The notes under the pieces are model-generated. The model was not told the DNA's origin. It ran no database searches and saw only the letters and a program-made list of their open reading frames with translations. 64,000 nucleotides of DNA from positions 127,583 through 191,582 of the forward strand of contig NZ_KE387186.1 of NCBI RefSeq assembly GCF_000430645.1, in the 5' to 3' direction. Below, one piece after another: positions 53,015 through 60,517 of the stretch. Both the position numbers and the translations under genes were made by a program. This DNA is from Aquimarina latercula DSM 2041. Lineage in GTDB: Bacteria > Bacteroidota > Bacteroidia > Flavobacteriales > Flavobacteriaceae. Position 1 is the stretch's first letter; each line of letters opens with the position of its first letter.

Positions 53015-53680
53015 CTAAAAAAAACTTGTTCTTTTCCTTTGTTTGGGTTTCTTTGTGATCTCTTCAATAAAAACATCAAAATTTGTAATGGGATAATGCG
53101 TTTTTTTATCTTTTTTGGCAAATGGTAATTCTATGTTTTCTCTGGTATACCCTTTTTCTAACATGTTCCGCCAGAACACAGGGGATAGTAAATTATTTTT
53201 ACTATCGATATCGACTTCTAAAAACTGTATTTTCTTTTCTTTTAGTTTTTTTATTAATGTATCACATCGATTACAACCTTGATCAGTGTAGATAAAGAGT
53301 TTGTAATTAGCTACAGTTCGTGATTGTATTTCTTTCGGTTTTTCTTTTTGCCTTCTAGTATTTATATTTTCTAACTTATCATTAACAATAAGGTTATATG
53401 TATAAGATGATTCTTTATCTGTTAAGGGAATTAGTATTAACATTTGTACTTTACTTTTAGCTGGAATGTTCTTAAGAATAGGGCGTTGTGCTCTTCTGCG
53501 GTAACCAATAGGATCTATTTTAAGAAAAACGCTTTTATCCGAGTCAGTGTCATTTTGAACATAGATAACACTACGTTTTTTTTGAACGTCTTCTACTAAA
53601 TAAACTAATTCTTTTTGGCAAAAAGCCGTTGTGGTTTTTAATAATGTAAAAAGAAAGGAAAAGTAAAAAAGGATCTTCAA
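53015..53680 (-). CDS. Exported protein with thioredoxin/glutaredoxin-like CxxC domain
   Basis: The 221-residue product has a signal peptide (about 1-21, ending AFCQ). A beta-rich N-terminal part (about 22-120) is followed by a glutaredoxin-like domain beginning KLFIYTDQGCNRCDTLIKKL (CNRC active site near residue 137-140). The tail (KPKQRKRTSFF) is basic. Probably periplasmic redox role; no specific partner. Convergent with the metallophosphoesterase. Confidence 0.72.
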   Translation of the reverse strand: MKILFYFSFLFTLLKTTTAFCQKELVYLVEDVQKKRSVIYVQNDTDSDKSVFLKIDPIGYRRRAQRPILKNIPAKSKVQMLILIPLTDKESSYTYNLIVNDKLENINTRRQKEKPKEIQSRTVANYKLFIYTDQGCNRCDTLIKKLKEKKIQFLEVDIDSKNNLLSPVFWRNMLEKGYTRENIELPFAKKDKKTHYPITNFDVFIEEITKKPKQRKRTSFF

Positions 53681-53757
53681 AACAAGTTTTAGTTTTTATA
53701 AAGATAAGTAATTTACTTTTTTAAAAGTAAAAAACAGCCCACTCCTAGTAATAGATA

Positions 53758-54921
53758 CTAACCTCTAAATAAGAAAAAACGATCTTTCATTTTCTCAATT
53801 TCAGAATTCTTATTAGTTATGATATAATCAATAGCTTCAGTAGTGAAATGCTGTCCTTTTTCTGTTAAGGAAACGATATCGTCATTAATTTCGATCATAT
53901 TATTCTTAAGAGCTAAATCTAATACGGATTTAGATTTTACTTTTTGCCAATTGATATGCTCATTAAGGTGTTTTACATGTCGTTCAGTTTCGTCATCTGC
54001 ATGATTACCAAGATGCAGTAGAAAAGTTAGTAATGAAACTTCGATACGTTGTTGTCTGTGTCGGTAAATAACAGAGAAATACCCTCTATTTGGAGCAAAT
54101 AAATATACTACTAGAAATAAAATACCAAGTACACTAGTCATGGAGCCAGAAATAGAAGTGTCTAGTCCGTGAGCGACCCAATATCCAACAATGGCGGAAA
54201 TAACACCAAAAATACAGGCTAGAAGGATCATTTTTTTTAGATCATTGGTTAATAGATAAGCAGTAGCTGCCGGTGCTATCATAAATGCAATTACCAAAAT
54301 GGCTCCAACCGCATCAAAAGCTCCTACTGTGGTTATAGATGCTATAGTCATTAAACCATAGTGCATTACGATCGGTGATAGTCCTAAGGCAGCGGCAAGG
54401 CCGGCATCAAATGTGCTTACTTTTAACTCTTTGAAAAAAGCAAAAAGCAAACCACAAGTTGTTAAAAGGATAGTTCCGATAATCCATAAAGATTTAGGAC
54501 CCAGATCTATTGTGTTGATAATAAGTCTATCAAAAGGAGCAAAAGCCAACTCTCCTAGTAATACGGCATCTATATCAAGATGTACATCATTGGCATTTTG
54601 TGCGATCATTATAACACCGATACTAAATAAAGCAGGAAAAACCAATCCAATAGCGGTATCTTCTTTCACTAAACCAGTTTTTTGAATAAACTCTACTAAA
54701 ACTACAGTGAGAACTCCGCTTAGCGCAGCGAGTAAAATTAGTAAAGGAGAAGATAGATCATGTGTGATAAAAAAACCAATTACAATTCCTGGTAAGATAG
54801 AATGACTAATTGCATCCGTAATTAGAGCCATTTTCCGTAATACTAAAAATGTACCAGGAATAGCACAAGCAATAGCAACAAGACTAGCAATTAATTGTAT
54901 TTCAATCTGCGCACTACTCAT
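53758..54921 (-). CDS. Metal ABC transporter permease with C-terminal winged-helix-like tail
   Basis: The 387-residue ABC-3 family permease (TroC/TroD, MntB, ZnuB type) has about eight membrane segments (1-265), including ALITDAISHSILPGIVIG and VGAFDAVGAILVIAFMIAPA. A cytosolic extension of about 110 residues (272-387) contains FLLHLGNHADDETERHVKHL, VLDLALKNNMIEINDDIVSL and TEKGQHFT, which resembles a DtxR-type winged helix. It overlaps the other permease gene by 8 nt; last gene of the import operon. Confidence 0.88.
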   Translation of the reverse strand: MSSAQIEIQLIASLVAIACAIPGTFLVLRKMALITDAISHSILPGIVIGFFITHDLSSPLLILLAALSGVLTVVLVEFIQKTGLVKEDTAIGLVFPALFSIGVIMIAQNANDVHLDIDAVLLGELAFAPFDRLIINTIDLGPKSLWIIGTILLTTCGLLFAFFKELKVSTFDAGLAAALGLSPIVMHYGLMTIASITTVGAFDAVGAILVIAFMIAPAATAYLLTNDLKKMILLACIFGVISAIVGYWVAHGLDTSISGSMTSVLGILFLVVYLFAPNRGYFSVIYRHRQQRIEVSLLTFLLHLGNHADDETERHVKHLNEHINWQKVKSKSVLDLALKNNMIEINDDIVSLTEKGQHFTTEAIDYIITNKNSEIEKMKDRFFLFRG

Positions 54922-56044
54922 CGTTTACTTGTGTTAGTTGATTGTATAAGTTCGAAGCAGTTTTGTATCCCGAAGAGGTTAGAGACCACATATTTCCTTC
55001 GATTTTTACATAATCTTTGTCTTCTAATTTTTGTAAGGATCGTTTGGTAAATCCCTGAAAGTTATTAAGTATTTTGATTGCGTGTGGATGCGAAATATCT
55101 TCGTGATCACGGGCAATATTATACATAAATGAAAGGGTTTTATGAAGTTGCAGATCGTTTCTGTTTTTTCTGAAACGTATTTCTCTAAATAGAAGTCCTC
55201 TACCAGGAGAAAATATAAAAGAAACTAATACAAATACCGCTGCAACTAAAACGATCACTGGACCTGTAGACAGATTATTATGACTAGCACTTATAGCGGT
55301 TCCGATAACTCCGGAAAATGCACCAAAGATAGCAGCAAGAATTACCATAATTGATAGACTGTTGGTCCATTGTCTTGCTGCGGCTGCAGGAGCAAGAATC
55401 ATAGCGCTCATTAAAACTACGCCTACAGTCTGTAAGCCTAGAACAATTGCAATAACAATAAATGTAGTAATTAGTATATCTAAAAACTTAACATTAAAAC
55501 CTAATGTTTTGGTATAATCACTATCGAATAGTGATATTTTAAGTTCTTTCCAGAATAATAATAAGACAACAAGACAAACTCCAGTGACTAAAGACATCAT
55601 CCAGACATCACTTTCTAATAATGTTGCAGCTTGTCCAAAAAGATAATTCTCCAGTCCTGCTTGATTAGCATTCGGGAGTTTTTGGATATAAGTAAGTAAT
55701 AACATTCCAAAGCCAAAAAATAAAGAAAGAATTAAACCAAGTGCTGTGTCGGATTTAAGGTGTGTTTTTTTTATAATACCTCTTATCCAGAAACTACCAA
55801 CCAAACCACTGACTAAGGCACCTAGTAAAAAGGCATTACTGTTTTTTGCTCCGATAATTAAGAAAGCTATAGCTATTCCCGGTAATGCGGCGTGGGAAAT
55901 TGCATCACCCAAAAGACTTTGTTTTCTTAATACGGCAAAACTTCCTAACATGCCACATATAGCTCCCAAAACAGCAGTTCCTAATGTGATTGTACGCAAG
56001 GTGTAATCAGTAAAGACAAGCTGTATGTATTCTAGGATATCCAT
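54914..56044 (-). CDS. Metal ABC transporter permease with C-terminal winged-helix-like tail
   Basis: The 376-residue ABC-3 permease has membrane region about 15-285 with KQSLLGDAISHAALPGIAIA and the typical VGVVLMSAMILAPAAAARQW. The tail, about 297-370 (TLSFMYNIARDHEDISHPHA, FTKRSLQKLEDKDYVKIEGN, WSLTSSGYKTA), has the helix-helix-wing order of iron-dependent repressors. Both permeases pair to form the channel. It lies 4 nt after the ATPase gene on the - strand. Confidence 0.9.
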   Translation of the reverse strand: MDILEYIQLVFTDYTLRTITLGTAVLGAICGMLGSFAVLRKQSLLGDAISHAALPGIAIAFLIIGAKNSNAFLLGALVSGLVGSFWIRGIIKKTHLKSDTALGLILSLFFGFGMLLLTYIQKLPNANQAGLENYLFGQAATLLESDVWMMSLVTGVCLVVLLLFWKELKISLFDSDYTKTLGFNVKFLDILITTFIVIAIVLGLQTVGVVLMSAMILAPAAAARQWTNSLSIMVILAAIFGAFSGVIGTAISASHNNLSTGPVIVLVAAVFVLVSFIFSPGRGLLFREIRFRKNRNDLQLHKTLSFMYNIARDHEDISHPHAIKILNNFQGFTKRSLQKLEDKDYVKIEGNMWSLTSSGYKTASNLYNQLTQVNDE

Positions 56045-56048
56045 AGTA

Positions 56049-56786
56049 TTATTGTTGGACGCTTACTTTATAATTTATTCCGTATGTTTTCGTAAGATTA
56101 TCATCGTTAAAAATGTCTTTCACAGGTCCTGTTGCAATTTTTTTTACATTCAAAAATGTAACCCAATCAAAATATTCGGGAACTGTTTGTAAATCATGAT
56201 GTACTACAATTACTGTTTTTCCAGCTCTTCTAAGTTCTTTCAGGATATTGATAATTGCTTTTTCAGTAGTAGCATCAACCCCTTGAAAAGGTTCATCCAT
56301 AAAATAGATAGATGCATTCTGGACTAATGCTCTAGCAAGAAAAATGCGTTGTTGTTGTCCGCCAGAAAGCTGACTAATTTGTCTAGATTTAAATGCAAGC
56401 ATTCCTACCTTTTCTAAAGCTTCGAGCGCTGCCTTTTTTTGTTTTTGCCCTGGTCTTTTAATCCAGCCTAAACTTCCATAAGTTCCCATCATCACCACAT
56501 CAAGTGCTGTTGTGGGGAAATCCCAATCAACACTTCCTTTTTGAGGGACATAAGCAACTAAAGACCGCTGTTTTTTATAAGGCTTTTTATAGATCTTTAC
56601 ACTTCCTGCTATAGGTTTGATGATATCTAACACAGACTTGATTAGTGTAGATTTTCCGGCACCATTGGGTCCCACAATCGCCATTAAAACTCCTTCAGGG
56701 ATAGCAAGATCAATATCCCATAGCACGGGTTTGTAATTGTATGCAACTGTTAAGTCATCTATTTGTACAGCTATCTTTTCTTTCAT
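56049..56786 (-). CDS. Metal ABC transporter ATP-binding protein
   Basis: The 245-residue ATPase has Walker A GPNGAGKSTLIKSVL, Q-loop AYVPQKGSVDWDFP, signature LSGGQQQRIFLARAL, Walker B SIYFMDEPFQGVD and switch His in VVHHD. The SVDWDFP segment after the Q-loop is typical of the Mn/Zn (MntB, TroB) class. Its stop is next to the permease gene, and its start overlaps the stop of the binding-protein gene by one base. Confidence 0.94.
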   Translation of the reverse strand: MKEKIAVQIDDLTVAYNYKPVLWDIDLAIPEGVLMAIVGPNGAGKSTLIKSVLDIIKPIAGSVKIYKKPYKKQRSLVAYVPQKGSVDWDFPTTALDVVMMGTYGSLGWIKRPGQKQKKAALEALEKVGMLAFKSRQISQLSGGQQQRIFLARALVQNASIYFMDEPFQGVDATTEKAIINILKELRRAGKTVIVVHHDLQTVPEYFDWVTFLNVKKIATGPVKDIFNDDNLTKTYGINYKVSVQQ

Positions 56787-57703
56787 TATTTCAATGCATT
56801 TACAATGGTGTTTACATTGTATTCAAACATTCCTATATATGTTCCCTCAATAGTTCCAGGGTTTCCTAAAGCATCAGAATATAAAGTACCGCCAATTATT
56901 ACTTCGTGGTCTTTAGATTTCACTGCAGCTTGTAACGCTTCAATAGTACGTTTTGGTACTGAGGTTTCAACAAAAATAGCTTTTACTTGGTTTTCTATAA
57001 TAAAAGCAGCTAACTTCTGAACATCTTGTACGCCAGCTTCCGTGGCAGTAGATAGACCTTGTAAACCAACCACATTAAAGGCGTATTCTTTGCCAAAATA
57101 ACTAAAAGCATCGTGAGCAGTTACCAATATTCTTTTGTCCTTAGGTAAGGTTTCGATGGTAGTTTTTATGTTGCTTTCTAAAACATTTAATTTTTTTAGA
57201 TATGATTTCCCATTAGTCTCAAAAACTTCAGCGTTTTTAGGATCTAATTCTTTTAGTTTTTCAATAGTAAATAAAGTTACTTGTTTCCAATTATTTACAT
57301 TAAACCAGATATGAGGGTCGTAATTAGAAGCAAAATAATCAGATCCAATAAGAATGCTTTTGTCCAAAACTTCGCCAACTGCAATAGTTTTTATATTTTG
57401 ACTCCCCATTTTCTCAAATACTTCTACTAATTTTCCTTCGAGATGCAGTCCATTATAAAAGATAACATCTGCGTTAACTAATTTGGTAACATCACCTTCA
57501 CTAGCTTTATATAGGTGTGGGTCAACACCAGATCCCATTAATCCTTCGACAGTTATTAAATCTCCCCCAATATTTTTTACTAAATCGGTTATCATAGTAG
57601 TCGTTGTAACTACATTTAATTTTTGATTTACTTTCTTTTCTTCTTTTTTACAAGAAAACAAGGTAATTGTTAATGCTAGAAATATTGCGGTTTTTTTGAT
57701 CAT
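56786..57703 (-). CDS. Metal-binding lipoprotein of the ABC importer (cluster A-I)
   Basis: The 305-residue ZnuA/TroA/MntA-type protein has a lipobox (ITLFSCKKEE), a metal-ligand His in GVDPHLYKASEGD, DPHIWFNVNNWKQV with the second His, TAHDAFSYFGKEY with the third, and a Glu/Asp ligand region GGTLYSDALGNPG at the C-terminus. There is no long His-rich loop, which argues for Mn or Fe rather than Zn, but the metal cannot be fixed by eye. First gene of the four-gene operon. Confidence 0.92.
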   Translation of the reverse strand: MIKKTAIFLALTITLFSCKKEEKKVNQKLNVVTTTTMITDLVKNIGGDLITVEGLMGSGVDPHLYKASEGDVTKLVNADVIFYNGLHLEGKLVEVFEKMGSQNIKTIAVGEVLDKSILIGSDYFASNYDPHIWFNVNNWKQVTLFTIEKLKELDPKNAEVFETNGKSYLKKLNVLESNIKTTIETLPKDKRILVTAHDAFSYFGKEYAFNVVGLQGLSTATEAGVQDVQKLAAFIIENQVKAIFVETSVPKRTIEALQAAVKSKDHEVIIGGTLYSDALGNPGTIEGTYIGMFEYNVNTIVNALK

Positions 57704-57734
57704 TTTAAATTTTAATTCAATAGTGGTGTTTTAA

Positions 57735-57747
57735 TTTTAGGCTAAAA
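57735..57747. promoter_or_regulatory. TTAG-n-CTAA palindrome in the leader of the ABC operon
   Basis: TTTTAGGCTAAAA is a perfect inverted repeat around G, about 32 nt before the binding-protein start. It matches the core (TTAGGCTAA) of classical DtxR-type boxes and may be an additional regulator site. Confidence 0.4.
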
Positions 57748-57826
57748 CTATGTTTAAAAAAGATATCCAAAAAAACTTAATGAGAAGAGGCTATAGTTGG
57801 ATACCTTATAATTGTATTAGGTTTAG

Positions 57827-57834
57827 TATTTTTG
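57827..57834 (+). promoter_or_regulatory. -7 box of the DtxR-family regulator gene
   Basis: TATTTTTG fits TAnnTTTG, 35 nt before the start codon at 57869. No convincing -33. Confidence 0.4.
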
Positions 57835-57848
57835 TTTAATTATAATAG

Positions 57849-57880
57849 CAAAACTAAAAAAGTTAGCCATGACTAACAAA
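57849..57880 (-). promoter_or_regulatory. Promoter and operator of the metal ABC operon
   Basis: On the - strand TTTG (57880-57877), a 20-nt spacer and TAGTTTTG (57856-57849) form a full Bacteroidota promoter. The spacer is filled by the palindrome GTTAG-CCATGA-CTAAC (57862-57877), which also covers the ATG of the divergent regulator (57869). A bound repressor would block both genes. The same arrangement recurs at the TonB receptor (62912-62942). Confidence 0.72.
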
Positions 57881-58552
57881 TTAAATTTGAATAATTTAAC
57901 AAAAAGCGAAGAAGATTATTTAAAAGCTCTTTTTCAGTTATTAGTAGAAGATAATTCTGTAAAGGTTGGAAATAATCAATTAGCGGAATATCTTAAAGTG
58001 TCTCCAGCTTCTACTAATAATATGATTAAAAAACTGAAAGCAAAGAATTATGTAGTAAGTGAGAAGTATGGGAAATTAGAGTTAACAGAAGAGGGCAGAG
58101 CTATTGCTGTTAGATTGATTAGAAAACATAGGCTTTGGGAAACTTTTTTATATAATTACCTAAACTTTAGTTGGGATGAGGTCCATGAGGTGGCAGAGCA
58201 GTTAGAGCATATAAAATCGTACAAACTGATTGATGAGCTAGATCGGTTTATGGATTTCCCAGAAAAAGATCCACACGGAGAACTAATTCCTACTTCAAAA
58301 GGTGAGTATAAAGTAGTTCCGAAAATCACACTATCCTCATTAGAAGAAGGTGCTGTGTGCAAGTTGATTGCTGTAAATGATGGTTCTGTTAATTTTTTGA
58401 GATTTGTTTCAGAAATAGGATTAGCGTTAAGTAGTGAAATTAAGGTACTCGAAGTACGAGAGTTTGATAAGTCTATTCGAATTCAGTTTAACAATAGTAT
58501 AGAAACAGTAACTAGAAAATTTGCGGATAATGTATTTGTAAAGGTGTTGTGA
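57869..58552 (+). CDS. DtxR/MntR-family metal-dependent transcriptional repressor
   Basis: The 227-residue protein has an N-terminal winged helix (LTKSEEDYLKALFQLLVE; LAEYLKVSPASTNNMIKKLK; YVVSEKYGKLELTEEG). A dimerisation/metal-binding domain (RLIRKHRLWETFLYNYL; EVHEVAEQLEH; FPEKDPHGELIP) follows, and then a C-terminal FeoA/SH3-like domain (about 150-227). His and Glu ligands of both metal sites are in place. It is divergent from the ABC importer with a shared control region and is the obvious regulator of it; Mn versus Fe specificity is open. Confidence 0.93.
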   Translation: MTNKLNLNNLTKSEEDYLKALFQLLVEDNSVKVGNNQLAEYLKVSPASTNNMIKKLKAKNYVVSEKYGKLELTEEGRAIAVRLIRKHRLWETFLYNYLNFSWDEVHEVAEQLEHIKSYKLIDELDRFMDFPEKDPHGELIPTSKGEYKVVPKITLSSLEEGAVCKLIAVNDGSVNFLRFVSEIGLALSSEIKVLEVREFDKSIRIQFNNSIETVTRKFADNVFVKVL

Positions 58553-58584
58553 TTTAATAATAAATGTTAAAAAAAACAAGACTA

Positions 58585-58616
58585 TTGCGGATTGTGGCAT
58601 ATACCTATTATCTTTG
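58585..58616 (+). promoter_or_regulatory. Promoter of the DEDDh exonuclease gene
   Basis: TTG (58585-58587), 21 nt, TATCTTTG (58609-58616). The start codon 58634 follows 17 nt later; a possible upstream start would lie inside the promoter and is rejected. Confidence 0.65.
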
Positions 58617-58633
58617 AGGCACACAATCAATTT

Positions 58634-59413
58634 ATGGAGCTTACGTTAAAAAGACCGATCTGTTTCTTTGATCTGGAAACAACCGGTATAAATATTTCTA
58701 AAGATCGAATCGTGGAAATCTCTATTCTTAAAGTTTTTCCGAATGGAAATAAGGAGAGTAAGACTTGGCTTGTTAATCCAGAGATGCCAATTCCGCCAGA
58801 AACTACAGAAGTACACGGGATTACAAATGAAAAAGTAGCTAATGAACCAACTTTTAAACAATTAGCAAGTATAGTTAGTGATATGATAAAGGGTTGTGAT
58901 CTGGGAGGTTTTAATTCTAACAGGTTTGATATTCCTTTATTGGCAGAAGAATTGTTACGTGCTGATGTAGATTTTGATATGAAAAATACAGTAGCAGTAG
59001 ATGTTCAGACGATTTTTCATAAAATGGAAAAAAGAACCTTGGCTGCGGCTTATAAGTTTTACTGTGATAAAGATTTAGAAGATGCACATTCTGCTGAGGC
59101 TGATACCAATGCAACGTATGAAGTCTTAAAAGCACAGTTAGATAGATATCCAGAATTAGAAAATGACACAAAATTTTTAGCAGAGTTTAGTTCTAGAAAG
59201 CAATTTGCGGATTTCGCTGGCTTTATTGCTTATGACAAAGAAGGAAGAGAGATATTTTCTTTTGGAAAGCATAAAGGTAAATTAGTCGAAAAAGTAATGG
59301 AAGATGAACCAGGTTATTTTGGTTGGTTGCAGAATGCTGATTTTCCTTTATATACCAAAAAAGTGCTTACAGCTGTAAGACTTCGTAAGTTAAATAATAG
59401 TCTTAAGCTATAA
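58634..59413 (+). CDS. DEDDh 3'-5' exonuclease (DnaQ-like) with C-terminal DUF3820-like region
   Basis: The product has 259 residues from MELTLKRPICFFDLETTGI. Exonuclease motifs: DLETTG (ExoI), GFNSNRFDIPLL (ExoII), and the His/Asp of DAHSAEADTNATYEVL (ExoIII). A C-terminal region FSFGKHKGKLVEKVMEDEPG then YFGWLQNADFP resembles the putative quorum-sensing-regulated/DUF3820 module found behind DnaQ-like domains. Likely DNA repair or RNA trimming; not a polymerase subunit by itself. It heads the collinear set exonuclease - FAH - (Hpt - cinA). Confidence 0.9.
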   Translation: MELTLKRPICFFDLETTGINISKDRIVEISILKVFPNGNKESKTWLVNPEMPIPPETTEVHGITNEKVANEPTFKQLASIVSDMIKGCDLGGFNSNRFDIPLLAEELLRADVDFDMKNTVAVDVQTIFHKMEKRTLAAAYKFYCDKDLEDAHSAEADTNATYEVLKAQLDRYPELENDTKFLAEFSSRKQFADFAGFIAYDKEGREIFSFGKHKGKLVEKVMEDEPGYFGWLQNADFPLYTKKVLTAVRLRKLNNSLKL

Positions 59414-59431
59414 CTGTTATCACCAATTTTT

Positions 59432-60043
59432 ATGAAGATTATTTGTATTGGGCGCAACTATACGGATCATATAGAAGAATTGGAAAATGAAAAACCAACT
59501 GATCCAGTGGTTTTTATGAAACCTGACACTTCAATTCTTTTAAAGAAACAGCCTTTTTTTATTCCTGATTTTTCTAATGATATACATCATGAAGTAGAAA
59601 TTTTAGTAAAAATTAAAAAATTAGGAAAGTATATTGATAAAAAATTTGCTCATAAATATTATGATAAAATTGGACTTGGGATAGATTTTACAGCAAGAGA
59701 TTTACAAAGTAAGCTTAAGGCAAAGGGATTGCCTTGGGAAAAATCTAAGGCTTTTGATGGCGCGGCTGTAGTAGGGAAATGGATTGATAAAAATGAGTTT
59801 TCTGATGTGAATAATATCAATTTCCGCTTAGAAAAAAACGAAGAAATTGTACAGGAAGGAAATACAAAATTAATGTTGTGGAAAATTGATGAGCTTATAG
59901 CCTATGTGTCACAATATTTTACCTTGAAAATTGGAGATATTATTTTTACAGGTACGCCGGCGGGCGTAGGAGCGGTAAAAACAAATGATAACCTGAAAGG
60001 CTATATCGAAGAAAAGGAATTTTTTTCAATTAAAGTAAAATAG
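59432..60043 (+). CDS. Fumarylacetoacetate hydrolase (FAH) family protein
   Basis: The 203-residue protein of FAHD1/acylpyruvase type has IGRNYTDHIEEL, the metal ligands in HHEVEILVKI, DFTARDLQSKLKAKGLPWEK (Asp and active-site Lys), and the C-terminal LKIGDIIFTGTPAGVG. Such enzymes hydrolyse acylpyruvates or decarboxylate oxaloacetate. Follows the exonuclease gene by 18 nt. A decayed second copy of its last 43 codons lies at 63084-63212. Confidence 0.92.
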   Translation: MKIICIGRNYTDHIEELENEKPTDPVVFMKPDTSILLKKQPFFIPDFSNDIHHEVEILVKIKKLGKYIDKKFAHKYYDKIGLGIDFTARDLQSKLKAKGLPWEKSKAFDGAAVVGKWIDKNEFSDVNNINFRLEKNEEIVQEGNTKLMLWKIDELIAYVSQYFTLKIGDIIFTGTPAGVGAVKTNDNLKGYIEEKEFFSIKVK

Positions 60044-60044
60044 T

Positions 60045-60515
60045 CTAAAGTGTTGATAACATTTTCTTTGGACTCATATATTCGAAATAACGTTTTCTTA
60101 CCGTAAAATTTTCGTCTAAAAAAATAATTGCAGGTAAAGAGAAAGTAGTGTCCTTTCTAGATGCTAATAATGCTGGAATTTCGTGGATTGCATTTCTCGA
60201 GGTAGTATAATTCTTGTTTGTGAAAATTGAACCGTCAAAATTAATTGTATCTCTGCTCTCTGCATCCATTTTTACGGCATAATAATCCTTAGATATTTTT
60301 TCTATAATCTCTGGTTTGGTATATACAACTCGATCCATTTTCTTACAGTAAACACACCAATCTGCATAAAAATTGATAATTACTTTTTTTGGCTTTACGG
60401 CAAGAGAATCATCTAATTGCTCAAAAGTGATCCAATTAATGGTTTTGTTTTCTTGAGCTTCTGTTTTTAAGATTATTATCAAGAAAAAGAACAGTATGAT
60501 TTTTAAAAATTTCAT
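60045..60515 (-). CDS. Exported thioredoxin-like protein next to the TonB receptor
   Basis: The 156-residue product has a signal peptide (about 1-20, ending TEAQ) and a thioredoxin fold with NFYADWCVYCKKMDRVVY (CVYC active site) and the cis-Pro in SLPAIIFLD. Periplasmic disulfide or metal handling is likely. It starts 2 nt after the TonB receptor stop on the - strand, so it is cotranscribed, and its own stop is 1 nt from the FAH stop. Confidence 0.88.
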   Translation of the reverse strand: MKFLKIILFFFLIIILKTEAQENKTINWITFEQLDDSLAVKPKKVIINFYADWCVYCKKMDRVVYTKPEIIEKISKDYYAVKMDAESRDTINFDGSIFTNKNYTTSRNAIHEIPALLASRKDTTFSLPAIIFLDENFTVRKRYFEYMSPKKMLSTL

Positions 60516-60517
60516 AA

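Noticed and set aside
58592..58633. Upstream start for the DEDDh exonuclease
   Set aside because: The extension lies within the TTG-N21-TATCTTTG promoter, and the family N-terminus begins at 58634.
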